Below, one piece after another: positions 14,113-20,764 of a stretch of DNA of 64,000 nucleotides. How positions within the stretch are numbered: the stretch's first letter is position 1; each line of letters opens with the position of its first letter. This stretch comes from Pyrobaculum arsenaticum DSM 13514 (lineage in GTDB: Archaea > Thermoproteota > Thermoprotei > Thermoproteales > Thermoproteaceae), in contig NC_009376.1 in assembly GCF_000016385.1 (NCBI RefSeq), forward strand, positions 620,001-684,000, in the 5' to 3' direction. The position numbers were made by a program, and so were the translations under genes. The notes beneath the pieces were generated by a model. That model was not told where the DNA came from and searched no databases. It saw only the letters and a list, made by a program, of their open reading frames with translations.

Positions 14113-14694
14113 TTATTGCCCCTCCCCTTGCTTGAGCTTGGGCAACAGCGTCTTCTTTAAGTATTCTATGGTCTTCTTCTGCCTCTCCCTCAGCCTTCTC
14201 ATAATTCTCCTCCTGGGCACCTCTTTTCCGCATATGCCGGAGTAGAGCGGGTCGCCCCTTATGGTGAGCTGGTTGCAGTCTATAAGTATCACCTCAAAGT
14301 AGCGGTAGACGCCGTCGTCGGCCACCCAGTAGCTGTTTACCACTTCGAGGCCGGGGAATTTCCTAGCCGCCCTCTCCTCTGCCACCTGCCTCCAGGACTT
14401 CCAGGCGGTTATGCCGTATACGCCCATGCGTTTAGGTCTCCTCCCGGAGTCGGGTCTTCTCCTGTTAAACGGCCCTCTCATAATTCTCACCCTGGCCACC
14501 ACGACGCCTTGTTTGGGCTTGTAGCCGAGCTTCCTAGCCCTCTCAAGCCTAAACGGCCTCTCTACCCTGACTATGGAAGGAGCCCTCCTCCACTCGATGA
14601 GGATTTTCCGCATTAGTCTTTCGTGTACTTCTCGTCCGATTTTCCTATACCACATCGCCATGTAGGTGTATGCCGAACGTGCCACGGCCTTCAT
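14113..14694 (-). CDS. rpl15e: 50S ribosomal protein L15e
   Basis: A 193-residue basic ribosomal protein found only in archaea and eukaryotes. Recognisable family segments: RPFRLERARKLGYKPKQGVVV, the glycine/arginine loop RGPFNRRRPDSGRRPKRMGV and NSYWVADDGVYRYFEVILID. Start ATG 14694 is leaderless, with TATA CTTAAAAAG on the minus strand at about 14704-14713. It is divergent from the COG1325 gene, the gene order seen near RNase P genes in many archaea. Confidence 0.95.
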   Translation of the reverse strand: MKAVARSAYTYMAMWYRKIGREVHERLMRKILIEWRRAPSIVRVERPFRLERARKLGYKPKQGVVVARVRIMRGPFNRRRPDSGRRPKRMGVYGITAWKSWRQVAEERAARKFPGLEVVNSYWVADDGVYRYFEVILIDCNQLTIRGDPLYSGICGKEVPRRRIMRRLRERQKKTIEYLKKTLLPKLKQGEGQ

Positions 14695-14755
14695 CTTCGG
14701 ACCCTTTTTAAGCTTTCACGCGCTTACAGATTTATTTACCCCTCCCTGCGGCTTT

Positions 14756-15112
14756 GTGCGGTGCCGCTATGTGGAGCTTAGCGTCGTGATCCACGCCACG
14801 GAGGACTTGGACGGGGTGGTAGAGATACTTCAGAAGTTTTTTGGCGACATCCCCATCGTGGTTGAGGTGTACGAGGGACACCACGGGAACCCCATATACC
14901 TAGCAACGTCTTACATAGACAACTGCGACTACCTGCTGGAGAGGCTGTGCAACGCATTTGGCGGGAGTATCCCCGCGTCGGCGGGGGAGGGGGAGGGGCT
15001 GTACTACCTCCGCCTCGATAAACAAGCCCTAGCCGTGGGGGAGGCGAGGGCTGTTAATCACGATGATGTGGTAAGGTTAAAGATCAGGGTGAGGAATGGC
15101 CTTTGTAGTTAG
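14756..15112 (+). CDS. COG1325-type RNA-binding protein
   Basis: A 118-residue protein of the archaeal COG1325 (RNA-binding, exosome-associated by name) family. It starts with a beta strand ELSVVIHATEDLDGVVEIL and contains the conserved EVYEGHHGNPIY motif. GTG 14756 is chosen because TATA ATTTATTTA (14728-14737) predicts transcription start there. It sits between L15e and the Rpp30-like gene and overlaps the latter by 17 bases, a classic archaeal translation/RNA-processing cluster. Confidence 0.8.
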   Translation: MRCRYVELSVVIHATEDLDGVVEILQKFFGDIPIVVEVYEGHHGNPIYLATSYIDNCDYLLERLCNAFGGSIPASAGEGEGLYYLRLDKQALAVGEARAVNHDDVVRLKIRVRNGLCS

Positions 15113-15626
15113 GCGTGGCTTTGTGGAGTGGGATTTGGCCACGGCGGACCCCCGCGTGGAGCGGGCGCTTTGGGAGGTGGGGGTCCGGGCCGCCGTCCTC
15201 CGGGGGGAGTGGGATACCTCGTTGTTGGCGCCGTTTGTGAGGGGGGTTGACATCAAGTGGGCTGAGGCGAGGGGGAGGGAGAAATTCAACGTATACGTGT
15301 ACAGGGAGGACGTCCAAGTGATTAGGGTGAACCCCCTCCATCCGCTTACCAGAGACCAGGTCCGCGTTGCTGTGAAGTACGGAAAGTATGTGGAGCTTCC
15401 GCTTAGGCCCCTCCTCTCTAACCTCCCCCTGCTGGCGGAGTGGCTGTCTGTCCTTGAGCCGGAGGTGGCCATCTTCTCAACGCCGGTGGAGACCCTACGG
15501 GACGTGAAGTCGCCGCTCGACGTGGCCTCCCTCCTCGTGGAGCTGAGCGGCGACCCCGCGTGGCGACGGCCCATCGCAGACTCGCTGGGCGTGCTGGCGG
15601 AGCTCGTGGCTGGCCGGATGGACTAG
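15096..15626 (+). CDS. rnp3: RNase P protein component 3 (Rpp30-like)
   Basis: A 176-residue protein placed exactly where archaeal Rpp30 lies. The sequence is divergent but fits the alpha/beta-barrel pattern: VDIKWAEARGREKF, VQVIRVNPLHPLTRDQVRVAVKYGKYVELPLRPLL, then IFSTPVETLRDVKSPLDVASLLVEL, which corresponds to the conserved serine plus Asp-x-x-SPxD segment of the family. It would pair with Pop5 in the 5'-maturation of tRNA. Pyrobaculum is known to have a reduced RNase P retaining Pop5 and Rpp30. Overlap with the previous gene implies co-translation. Confidence 0.7.
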   Translation: MAFVVRRGFVEWDLATADPRVERALWEVGVRAAVLRGEWDTSLLAPFVRGVDIKWAEARGREKFNVYVYREDVQVIRVNPLHPLTRDQVRVAVKYGKYVELPLRPLLSNLPLLAEWLSVLEPEVAIFSTPVETLRDVKSPLDVASLLVELSGDPAWRRPIADSLGVLAELVAGRMD

Positions 15627-15656
15627 GTTTTTTAAACGCCAATCGCAAATGGCGAT

Positions 15657-16273
15657 ATGGATTCCGATATATCGTATAACTTAAAGTACGCCTGGAGGGC
15701 TCTGCCGGTGTTGGGGTCTGTGGCTCTCCTTGTGATGTATACAGAGGCGATGCTTATGCCATCTCTGCCAAGCATCCAGGCGGAGTTCGGCGTGACCCCC
15801 GCCGAGGCTTCTTGGGTACTCTCGATATACCTCATACTGGGCACCATCAGCGCGGCCGTGCTCGGGAGCCTCGGCGACATGTACGGGAAGAAGAAAATGC
15901 TTGTCCTCGCCCTCTCCATATACTCAGTCGCCGTCACGTTGACCGGATACGCTCCCACCTTCCACCTCCTCCTCTTGGCGAGGGCTCTCCAGGGGCTCGG
16001 CATGGCCATGTTCCCGCTGGCCTTTTCCCTCATTAGGGAGGAGTTGCCGTGGCCCCGGCTGTGGCGGGCGCCGTCTTGACGACCTTCTCCACCACAGCCG
16101 CCTTGCAGGCCAGCGGAGAGGCGGTCCTACTCGCCGTGCCGTCCCCAACCGCCTACGCGGTGAACTTCTACATGGCGGTGGCCATGTTTCTCCTAGCGCT
16201 AATCCCCATAGCGGCGGCTAGGGAGGTCTTCACCCCGGGGGCTGGGGGGGCGTTGAATAGAGGCGGGCAGTAG
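15657..16273 (+). pseudogene. MFS transporter with large internal deletion
   Basis: The first 125 or so codons encode the N-terminal four helices of a major facilitator drug-type exporter, including the loop motif GSLGDMYGKKKML (motif A) and RALQGLGMAMFPLAFSLIREELP (motif C region). The frame then runs into TGA at 16077. From about 16049, one frame over, the sequence encodes the last transmembrane segments (APAVAGAVLTTFST, then YAVNFYMAVAMFLLALIPIAAAREV). A normal family member has about 450-500 residues, so some 300 codons are missing plus a frameshift at about 16048. The promoter (TTTTTTAAA, 15629-15637; leaderless ATG 15657) is intact. It separates the two RNase P protein genes. Confidence 0.85.
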
Positions 16274-16310
16274 CGCCTGCACGTTTATTAAGGCCAGCCT
16301 CCGCGGGCCT

Positions 16311-16589
16311 GTGGCCAAGTGGCGATACCTCATCATCCGCAGCGAGGACCCCGCCCTGTGTTATGTGAGGTTTCTGGAGAGGTACCAGCTAGCTGGCTTC
16401 GCGTCGCTTGTCTACACGCCGAGGCTCGTGGCGATTTTCGACAACGTGCTGGTACTGGGCGTGCCGAGGGAGCTGGTGAGGAGGGCCAGGGCCATAGTGG
16501 CTTTGCTAGACGGCTGCTACACGGCGCGAGTCGCCGGCACCATGAGGCGGGCTAAGGCGGTGGCTACGTCGATAAGAAAATTCATATAG
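16311..16589 (+). CDS. rnp2: RNase P protein component 2 (Pop5-like)
   Basis: A 92-residue protein resembling archaeal Pop5 but shorter than the usual 110-130. It starts at the KWRYLIIRSEDP strand, and the diagnostic C-terminal part is present: DNVLVLGVPRELVRRARAIVALL, then CYTARVAGTMRRAKAVA, equivalent to the RVLGVSGTIRKA(K/R) ending of Pop5. GTG 16311 is leaderless, with TATA CGTTTATTAA at 16281-16290. Its own promoter is consistent with separation from rnp3 by the transporter remnant. Followed within 20 bases by a C/D box RNA. Confidence 0.7.
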   Translation: MAKWRYLIIRSEDPALCYVRFLERYQLAGFASLVYTPRLVAIFDNVLVLGVPRELVRRARAIVALLDGCYTARVAGTMRRAKAVATSIRKFI

Positions 16590-16603
16590 CCAGGGGCATC
16601 ACC

Positions 16604-16660
16604 CTACGTGATGATGGCGTACCAAATCCGACTCGTGACGTGCTCGCGACGGACTGACTT
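16604..16660 (+). ncRNA. C/D box sRNA, dual guide for 23S rRNA 2'-O-methylation
   Basis: Ordered boxes with typical archaeal spacing: C GTGATGA (16608-16614), 13 bases, D' CCGA (16628-16631), 3 bases, C' GTGACGT (16635-16641), 12 bases, D CTGA (16654-16657). The D guide CTCGCGACGG (16643-16652) is a 10-base match to the complement of 23S at window 554-563; the N+5 rule points to the 23S U at window 560, equivalent to E. coli about U2593. The D' guide GTACCAAA (16619-16626) matches 23S at 655-662, pointing to the G at 659, about G2494, with one further G-U pair. Both sites lie in domain V near the peptidyl-transferase centre. D' and C' are slightly off consensus, as is common. Confidence 0.82.
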
Positions 16661-16690
16661 TTAAGGGTGCTTTCATACCGCTTGCCTGAA

Positions 16691-16724
16691 ATGCCGAGGA
16701 TGGCGCCTCTCGGCCCCTCGGCAT
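16691..16724 (+). other. perfect 9-bp hairpin
   Basis: ATGCCGAGG (16691-16699) and CCTCGGCAT (16716-16724) are exact inverted repeats with a 16-base loop, between the C/D RNA and the HEPN gene. It could end the sRNA or pop5 transcript, or be a further small structured RNA. No ACA box follows it directly. Confidence 0.5.
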
Positions 16725-16826
16725 CCAAGTCGGCTATGCCTAATTGATATATGACGAACTGGTTTAATCTCGGCGCAACTTTCCGTAAGGGACTTAATAT
16801 TTTATAGCCCTGCCCCGGCGTAAGGC

Positions 16827-17165
16827 GTGAGCTTCTTGCTTGAAAACTCCAAGTCGTTTTTGAGAGCTGCCGGAATCATGTTGGAGGTGGGGGAGTACAA
16901 CCTGGCCTTATTCCACTTGGAACAAGCATTACAGCTATGCCTCAAGTACAAGATTTATGAGAAGTACGGCGATTTTCCCAAAACCCACAGCCTTAAGCGT
17001 CTGCTTTCAGAAGTGGGACAGGTAGCGGCGGATCCCGTAATTGTGGACTTGCTGGAGGACGCGTATATAAGCTCTCGTTATCTGCCCGTGAGGTATTCAA
17101 AGGAGAGCGCCCAGAGGGCTTATGGAGAGGTGGAGAAGGTACTCAAGGCGTTGTCATGTCTGTAG
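16827..17165 (+). CDS. HEPN-domain protein of a HEPN/MNT pair
   Basis: A 112-residue all-helical protein of the HEPN family: ENSKSFLRAAGIMLEVGEYNLALFHLEQALQLCLKY is the typical first two helices, and SSRYLPVRYSKESAQRAYGEVEKVL the last. The usual R-x4-6-H RNase motif is only partly present (KYGDFPKTHSL has the His but Lys rather than Arg), so ribonuclease activity is uncertain. GTG 16827 follows TATA TTAATATTTTATA (about 16792-16804) by about 25 bases. It overlaps the nucleotidyltransferase gene by 10 bases, the standard arrangement of HEPN/MNT toxin-antitoxin modules. Confidence 0.85.
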   Translation: MSFLLENSKSFLRAAGIMLEVGEYNLALFHLEQALQLCLKYKIYEKYGDFPKTHSLKRLLSEVGQVAADPVIVDLLEDAYISSRYLPVRYSKESAQRAYGEVEKVLKALSCL

Positions 17166-17494
17166 AGCTGTTTAAGCGCCTCTGGGAGAGGAGGGCCGAG
17201 GAGCTTGACAAGCTTTGGCACACCCTGGAGAGACTGAAGAAGGCCGCTACGGAGCTGGACCCCAAGGCGCGGGTCTACGTCTTCGGGAGCTTTGCTAGAG
17301 GCACGGCGAGGCCGGACAGCGACGTCGACGTTTTGGTGGTCACTGAGCTGGCGTCTACGGAAGAGGGGCGTTTAGCCGTGAGGATGGCCTTGGGGGAGGT
17401 CTTAAGCCCCCACTCGCCCGTGGAGCTCCACATAGCGTCCACGGAGCAGTTCAAGTGGTATCTCCAGTTCATGGACGTATTTATAGAGGTATAA
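17156..17494 (+). CDS. MNT-type nucleotidyltransferase, partner of HEPN protein
   Basis: A 112-residue minimal nucleotidyltransferase. The signature GSFARGTARPDSDVDVLVV (residues about 43-61) holds the GSx10DxD metal-binding residues, with a third acidic position in PVELHIAS. In characterised pairs this protein modifies (for example AMPylates) or otherwise neutralises the HEPN partner. It shares 10 bases with the HEPN gene. Confidence 0.88.
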   Translation: MSVELFKRLWERRAEELDKLWHTLERLKKAATELDPKARVYVFGSFARGTARPDSDVDVLVVTELASTEEGRLAVRMALGEVLSPHSPVELHIASTEQFKWYLQFMDVFIEV

Positions 17495-17625
17495 AGCAAT
17501 TAAGGCGGCGTGGCCGAGCCCGCTACTCCAGCGAATCCGCACCACCTCTGCGAATTTCCGGCATAGCTTAGGTTCCACCCAGACGGCGGCGACAACAAGC
17601 CCTTGGGAGAACTAAAGAGGAAGTG
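17495..17625. other. gene-free spacer, possible remnant
   Basis: 131 bases between the MNT gene and the convergent membrane protein gene. There is no box-like RNA signal. The minus strand has a short open stretch containing WVEPKL and, further on, AEVVRIRW, faintly like DNA ligase C-termini, but it is far too short to assign. Confidence 0.3.
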
Positions 17626-18273
17626 CTAAGACCCTGCTGGGATAACCTTTATCATTGTCCCGTTTACTAGCTCTACCGGCTGGCTAATCCTCAGCTTTGT
17701 GGGGTCTAGCTCGACGCGGAGCGATATGAAATCCCGCGGGCGGTCGCCTCTTAGGTACACCCCGTCTTTGCCGAAAACCACGTCTTTTTCGCCAATTGCT
17801 TCGCTTACTGACAAGGACGTAGCCACAGCCTCGCCGCTTCTCAAGTCGACAAATACCACGTATTTACTGGAGGCGAGGACTGCGAGACACGTTTTCGCAA
17901 GTCGGTTCCCAGGCGGCCAACATTCATCGTAGGAGAGCCGCGCCTTAAATACTGCATATCTCCCATCGCTTGCAATGCAACTCAGAACTTGTCCGCCAAT
18001 TATAACCATCGAGCTGTTGCACGTCGCCCCGCTGGGCTTAAAGGGGCCGTCGTACTGGCAGGGGCCGTAGACGTAGCCCGAGGCGTTGACCAACTCCCCA
18101 ACTGGACAAGGAGGGGGCAACTTGGCAAGGCCCAAGCGGATCCTCAACTCGTCTAAGAAGAGCAGAATCTCAAAAAAGTGCTGAATAAAGAACAAGCCAA
18201 CGACTAGAAAGCCGACAACTAAAATGAGGGATAAGAGGGGCTTAGGTGTACTGGACATAGAGGTCGTACGCAT
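17626..18273 (-). CDS. membrane-anchored protein of unknown function
   Basis: About 215 residues with a single strong hydrophobic helix near the N-terminus (about residues 14-38, LLSLILVVGFLVVGLFFI) and a soluble remainder. The exported part has several cysteines (CPVGELVNAS, GPCQYDG, ATCNSS, LSCIA, YDECWPP, KTCLAV) that could form disulfides, common in Pyrobaculum extracytoplasmic proteins. Starts ATG 18273 and 18258 are both possible; either overlaps the stop of the protease remnant. No family recognised. It follows the broken protease gene on the same strand and may have belonged to its operon. Confidence 0.6.
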   Translation of the reverse strand: MRTTSMSSTPKPLLSLILVVGFLVVGLFFIQHFFEILLFLDELRIRLGLAKLPPPCPVGELVNASGYVYGPCQYDGPFKPSGATCNSSMVIIGGQVLSCIASDGRYAVFKARLSYDECWPPGNRLAKTCLAVLASSKYVVFVDLRSGEAVATSLSVSEAIGEKDVVFGKDGVYLRGDRPRDFISLRVELDPTKLRISQPVELVNGTMIKVIPAGS

Positions 18274-19641
18274 CAAGCGGCGATGCTATAGTAGTAAGCG
18301 GTATTATATACCCGCTGAGGTTAAGGTAGCGATAGCCCGAGGTTATCCCATACGCATACACCTCAATGGAGTTCAGCCCTATGCTAGGCCCCCTAACGTA
18401 GATGGGCCCACCACTATCGCCTGGTAAATTAACCATACGGATCTCAACTGCGCACTTAAGAGTTACTGTACGGCCACTATCCCTGTAAGTGACGTCGCTA
18501 CAATAATTCACCAGCTCTCCTTCTTGTATATCTGTCGTAATACCAGCTTTGGTTAATTTGCCCAGCAAGGGGACGTCGAATCTCCCAGCACCCTCACCAC
18601 ACTACCCCAGGTGACGTAATGATAAGGCTTGAATATCTGCGGAGCTATGGTGCGCCTGCTAGTGTCCACCGGTATTGTCATTATGTCGCAATAAGTCTCT
18701 ATGGTATATGCATCTATCTGTCTATACGCGCAACCAGCCGGCTGGTAGGAGTAGCCGATATAGTAGCTACTGCCAATCTCCGGCTGATAGACACTCACAT
18801 CCCTACCCCATATCCAGAAACTACAATGCCACGCAGTTACTATGACTGGGATTGAGCCGTACAGCTTACCGGTAAAGCCTAGCGTGCAATAGAAACTATC
18901 GTCTATATATTCAGGCGTATAGGTAAAATGCAAACCTATTTTTATACCCCCACGAGTGGGTTAAAGACGCTGTCTCTAGTCTGGGCCGGCTGGCTCGCCG
19001 GCGTATGCAACCTCCACCTCTAGATTTGGGTCTACTTCTTATATCTTTTTCTTTATCGTCTTGGTTGCGTTGGGATCGGGCTTCCCCTCTGCAGTAGCTT
19101 TTTTGGTAGTGACTACAATCCGCTCCAAGGCCGGCGCGACTGAGGTTATTCCCTCAACCTTGTCTTTATACCACAGCTTTTCCGAGATACGGTCTTTAGC
19201 TTTAATTAACTCGCCGTATGTCCACTTTAGCCTCGTTTGGTATATTCTCACCGTCTGATTGTTCCAGCGGAGCTCCCACGCCTTTATTACCGTGTAGTTG
19301 CGCCAGTAGCTTGTAGCCGGCACTGCCGTGTAGTTGATGTCTAGGACGAGGACCCATCTAGCCTCTACCTCAGCCGCCTCTGGCTTTATCCCCGTTCTAT
19401 TAAGCTCCTTTAGGATGGGGACTACGTCCGTTTTGCTCAGGAAGCAGGTAAAGTTGGAAAGGCCGTCGGAGCAGAGCCTTGGATCGGTGGTCTTGACCAC
19501 GTCGTAGTGGGCGAGAGCCCCTATCTTGCCCCAAAGTGTTTGGTGCCCCTTTGAGTACTGGTACGGGTCTTTGTACGGAGTAGCCGCGTGCATCAACGCA
19601 ACTGCCAGCAGAAGCGCCGCCAGCCCGAGAACCGGTTTTTA
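18242..19641 (-). pseudogene. decayed secreted trypsin-like serine protease
   Basis: One ancestral gene in pieces. From 19638 down, a frame reads a signal-peptide hydrophobic core (VLGLAALLLAVALMHAA) but begins right after TAA 19641-19639, with no start until TTG 19596. The pro-region is open to 19039, then three in-frame stops fall (TAA 19041, TAG about 18978, TAA about 18963). The same frame resumes with GGIKIGLHFTYTPEY and CTLGFTG, then the catalytic His motif TAWHC. At about 18565-18570 a single-base shift moves the coding into another frame, which carries the catalytic Ser motif LPGDSGGPIY and ends at 18242. The order propeptide, GGIKI, CTLGF, HC, GDSGG is that of streptogrisin/alpha-lytic-like S1 proteases. 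The surviving open pieces are 19039-19596, 18553-18933 and 18242-18568. Confidence 0.8.
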
Positions 19642-19730
19642 CCCTAGACGCCCAAGTTTTCGGCTTTTTTTGAGTTAGAAAAACGAAAAACAAATAGCCG
19701 ATCAACGTAGCTATGTCTGGGGGTCTGTTT

Positions 19731-20630
19731 TTATTTTTTTATTTTTTCCAGGAGGTGGTCTACTATGTGCTCTGCCGGGTTTATCCCGGTGGCTTGTTTG
19801 AAGCCTTGCCAGCTCATGGTGGGGTTGACCTCCAGGATGTAGTAGCCGTCTTGGGTCTCGGCGATGTCGACGCCGCCGTAGTCTAGGCCTAGTGCCTCCA
19901 CTGCCCTTACGGCGAGCTCCTCCATCTCGGCGGTTAACTTGGCCGGCTCTGGCTTAGCTCCCTGGGCTACGTTTGTCTTCCACCCCTCGCCCCTCCTGTA
20001 CTCGGCGCCTATTGTCCTGCCGCCCACCACCACCACGCGGTAGTCGCCGGGGCCCTTCTCTAGGTACTTCTGGACGTATATGGGCTTGTTTATGTTTGCA
20101 AACATGGAGAATATGTGGAAGGCCACGTCTGGGTCCTCTACTAGAAATACGCCGTACCCCATGGCCCCCCTTATCTGCTTAACCACGGCCTTGCCGAACT
20201 CTGCGACTGCCCTGTATCCTATGAACATGTTCTCGGTGACCACCGTCGGCGGCACTGGGAGGCCGGCCTTTGCCAGCTTCATGAGAGCTGCCATTTTGTC
20301 CCCTGCGGCCACCCACGCCAGCACTGGGTTCATGACGTAGGCGCCGACCTCCTCTAAGGCCCTCGCCGCCCACACCCTATATAGGAACTGCTCGAAGTCG
20401 CGGAATATGCCGAGGTGGCGGAGGATAGCCCCCGGCACGTCCACCTCCTCGGGCTGGCCTCTGCCAACCGCCTGTCTAACAATAACTCTCCCACCCCCTA
20501 TCCTCACCTCCAGCATGTCGACGTATATCCTCACGGGGGTGTGGCCCCGCTTCCTAATAGCTTCTTCTAAATCGGCGACGTCCCCCGGGTTGAACTCCAC
20601 CTCATATGGCCTTACTATTCCGATTTTCAT
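19731..20630 (-). CDS. RimK-family ATP-grasp ligase
   Basis: A 299-residue ATP-grasp enzyme. The N-terminal pre-ATP-grasp domain starts KIGIVRPYEVE. The ATP-grasp core has KAVVKQIRGAMGYGVFLVED, DYRVVVVGGRTIGAEYRR, the WKTNVAQGA segment equivalent to GTNxAxGG, and the metal ligands D..DIAE...YYILEVNPTMSWQGF. The family adds glutamate or similar amino acids to a carboxylate (RimK, LysX, MptN, CofF); which one cannot be told here. ATG 20630 is about 25 bases after TATA-like ATTACAAATA; ATG 20645 would be too close to it. Confidence 0.82.
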   Translation of the reverse strand: MKIGIVRPYEVEFNPGDVADLEEAIRKRGHTPVRIYVDMLEVRIGGGRVIVRQAVGRGQPEEVDVPGAILRHLGIFRDFEQFLYRVWAARALEEVGAYVMNPVLAWVAAGDKMAALMKLAKAGLPVPPTVVTENMFIGYRAVAEFGKAVVKQIRGAMGYGVFLVEDPDVAFHIFSMFANINKPIYVQKYLEKGPGDYRVVVVGGRTIGAEYRRGEGWKTNVAQGAKPEPAKLTAEMEELAVRAVEALGLDYGGVDIAETQDGYYILEVNPTMSWQGFKQATGINPAEHIVDHLLEKIKK

Positions 20631-20728
20631 CAAGTCTATGAACAAGGGCCTATTTGTAATCTAATTGCCAATTCACGACGGCGCGATGCCAAAAACGGAC
20701 TCGCCTGGGGATTCAGCTCGCGAAGCCT

Positions 20729-20756
20729 AAAATCCGCAATGAAAAAAGCGGGTTTT
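20729..20756 (-). terminator. hairpin with T-run downstream of 20765 gene
   Basis: AAAATCCGC (20729-20737) and GCGGGTTTT (20748-20756) form a 9-pair stem (one G-U) with a loop that is T-rich on the minus strand (TTTTTT). It starts 9 bases after the stop codon of the minus-strand gene ending at 20765. Confidence 0.45.
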
Positions 20757-20764
20757 GGGGAGGC

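Noticed and set aside
17495..17625. Minus-strand fragment with WVEPKL and AEVVRIRW, faintly like a DNA ligase C-terminus
   Set aside because: Too short and the order of residues does not align convincingly; could be chance.
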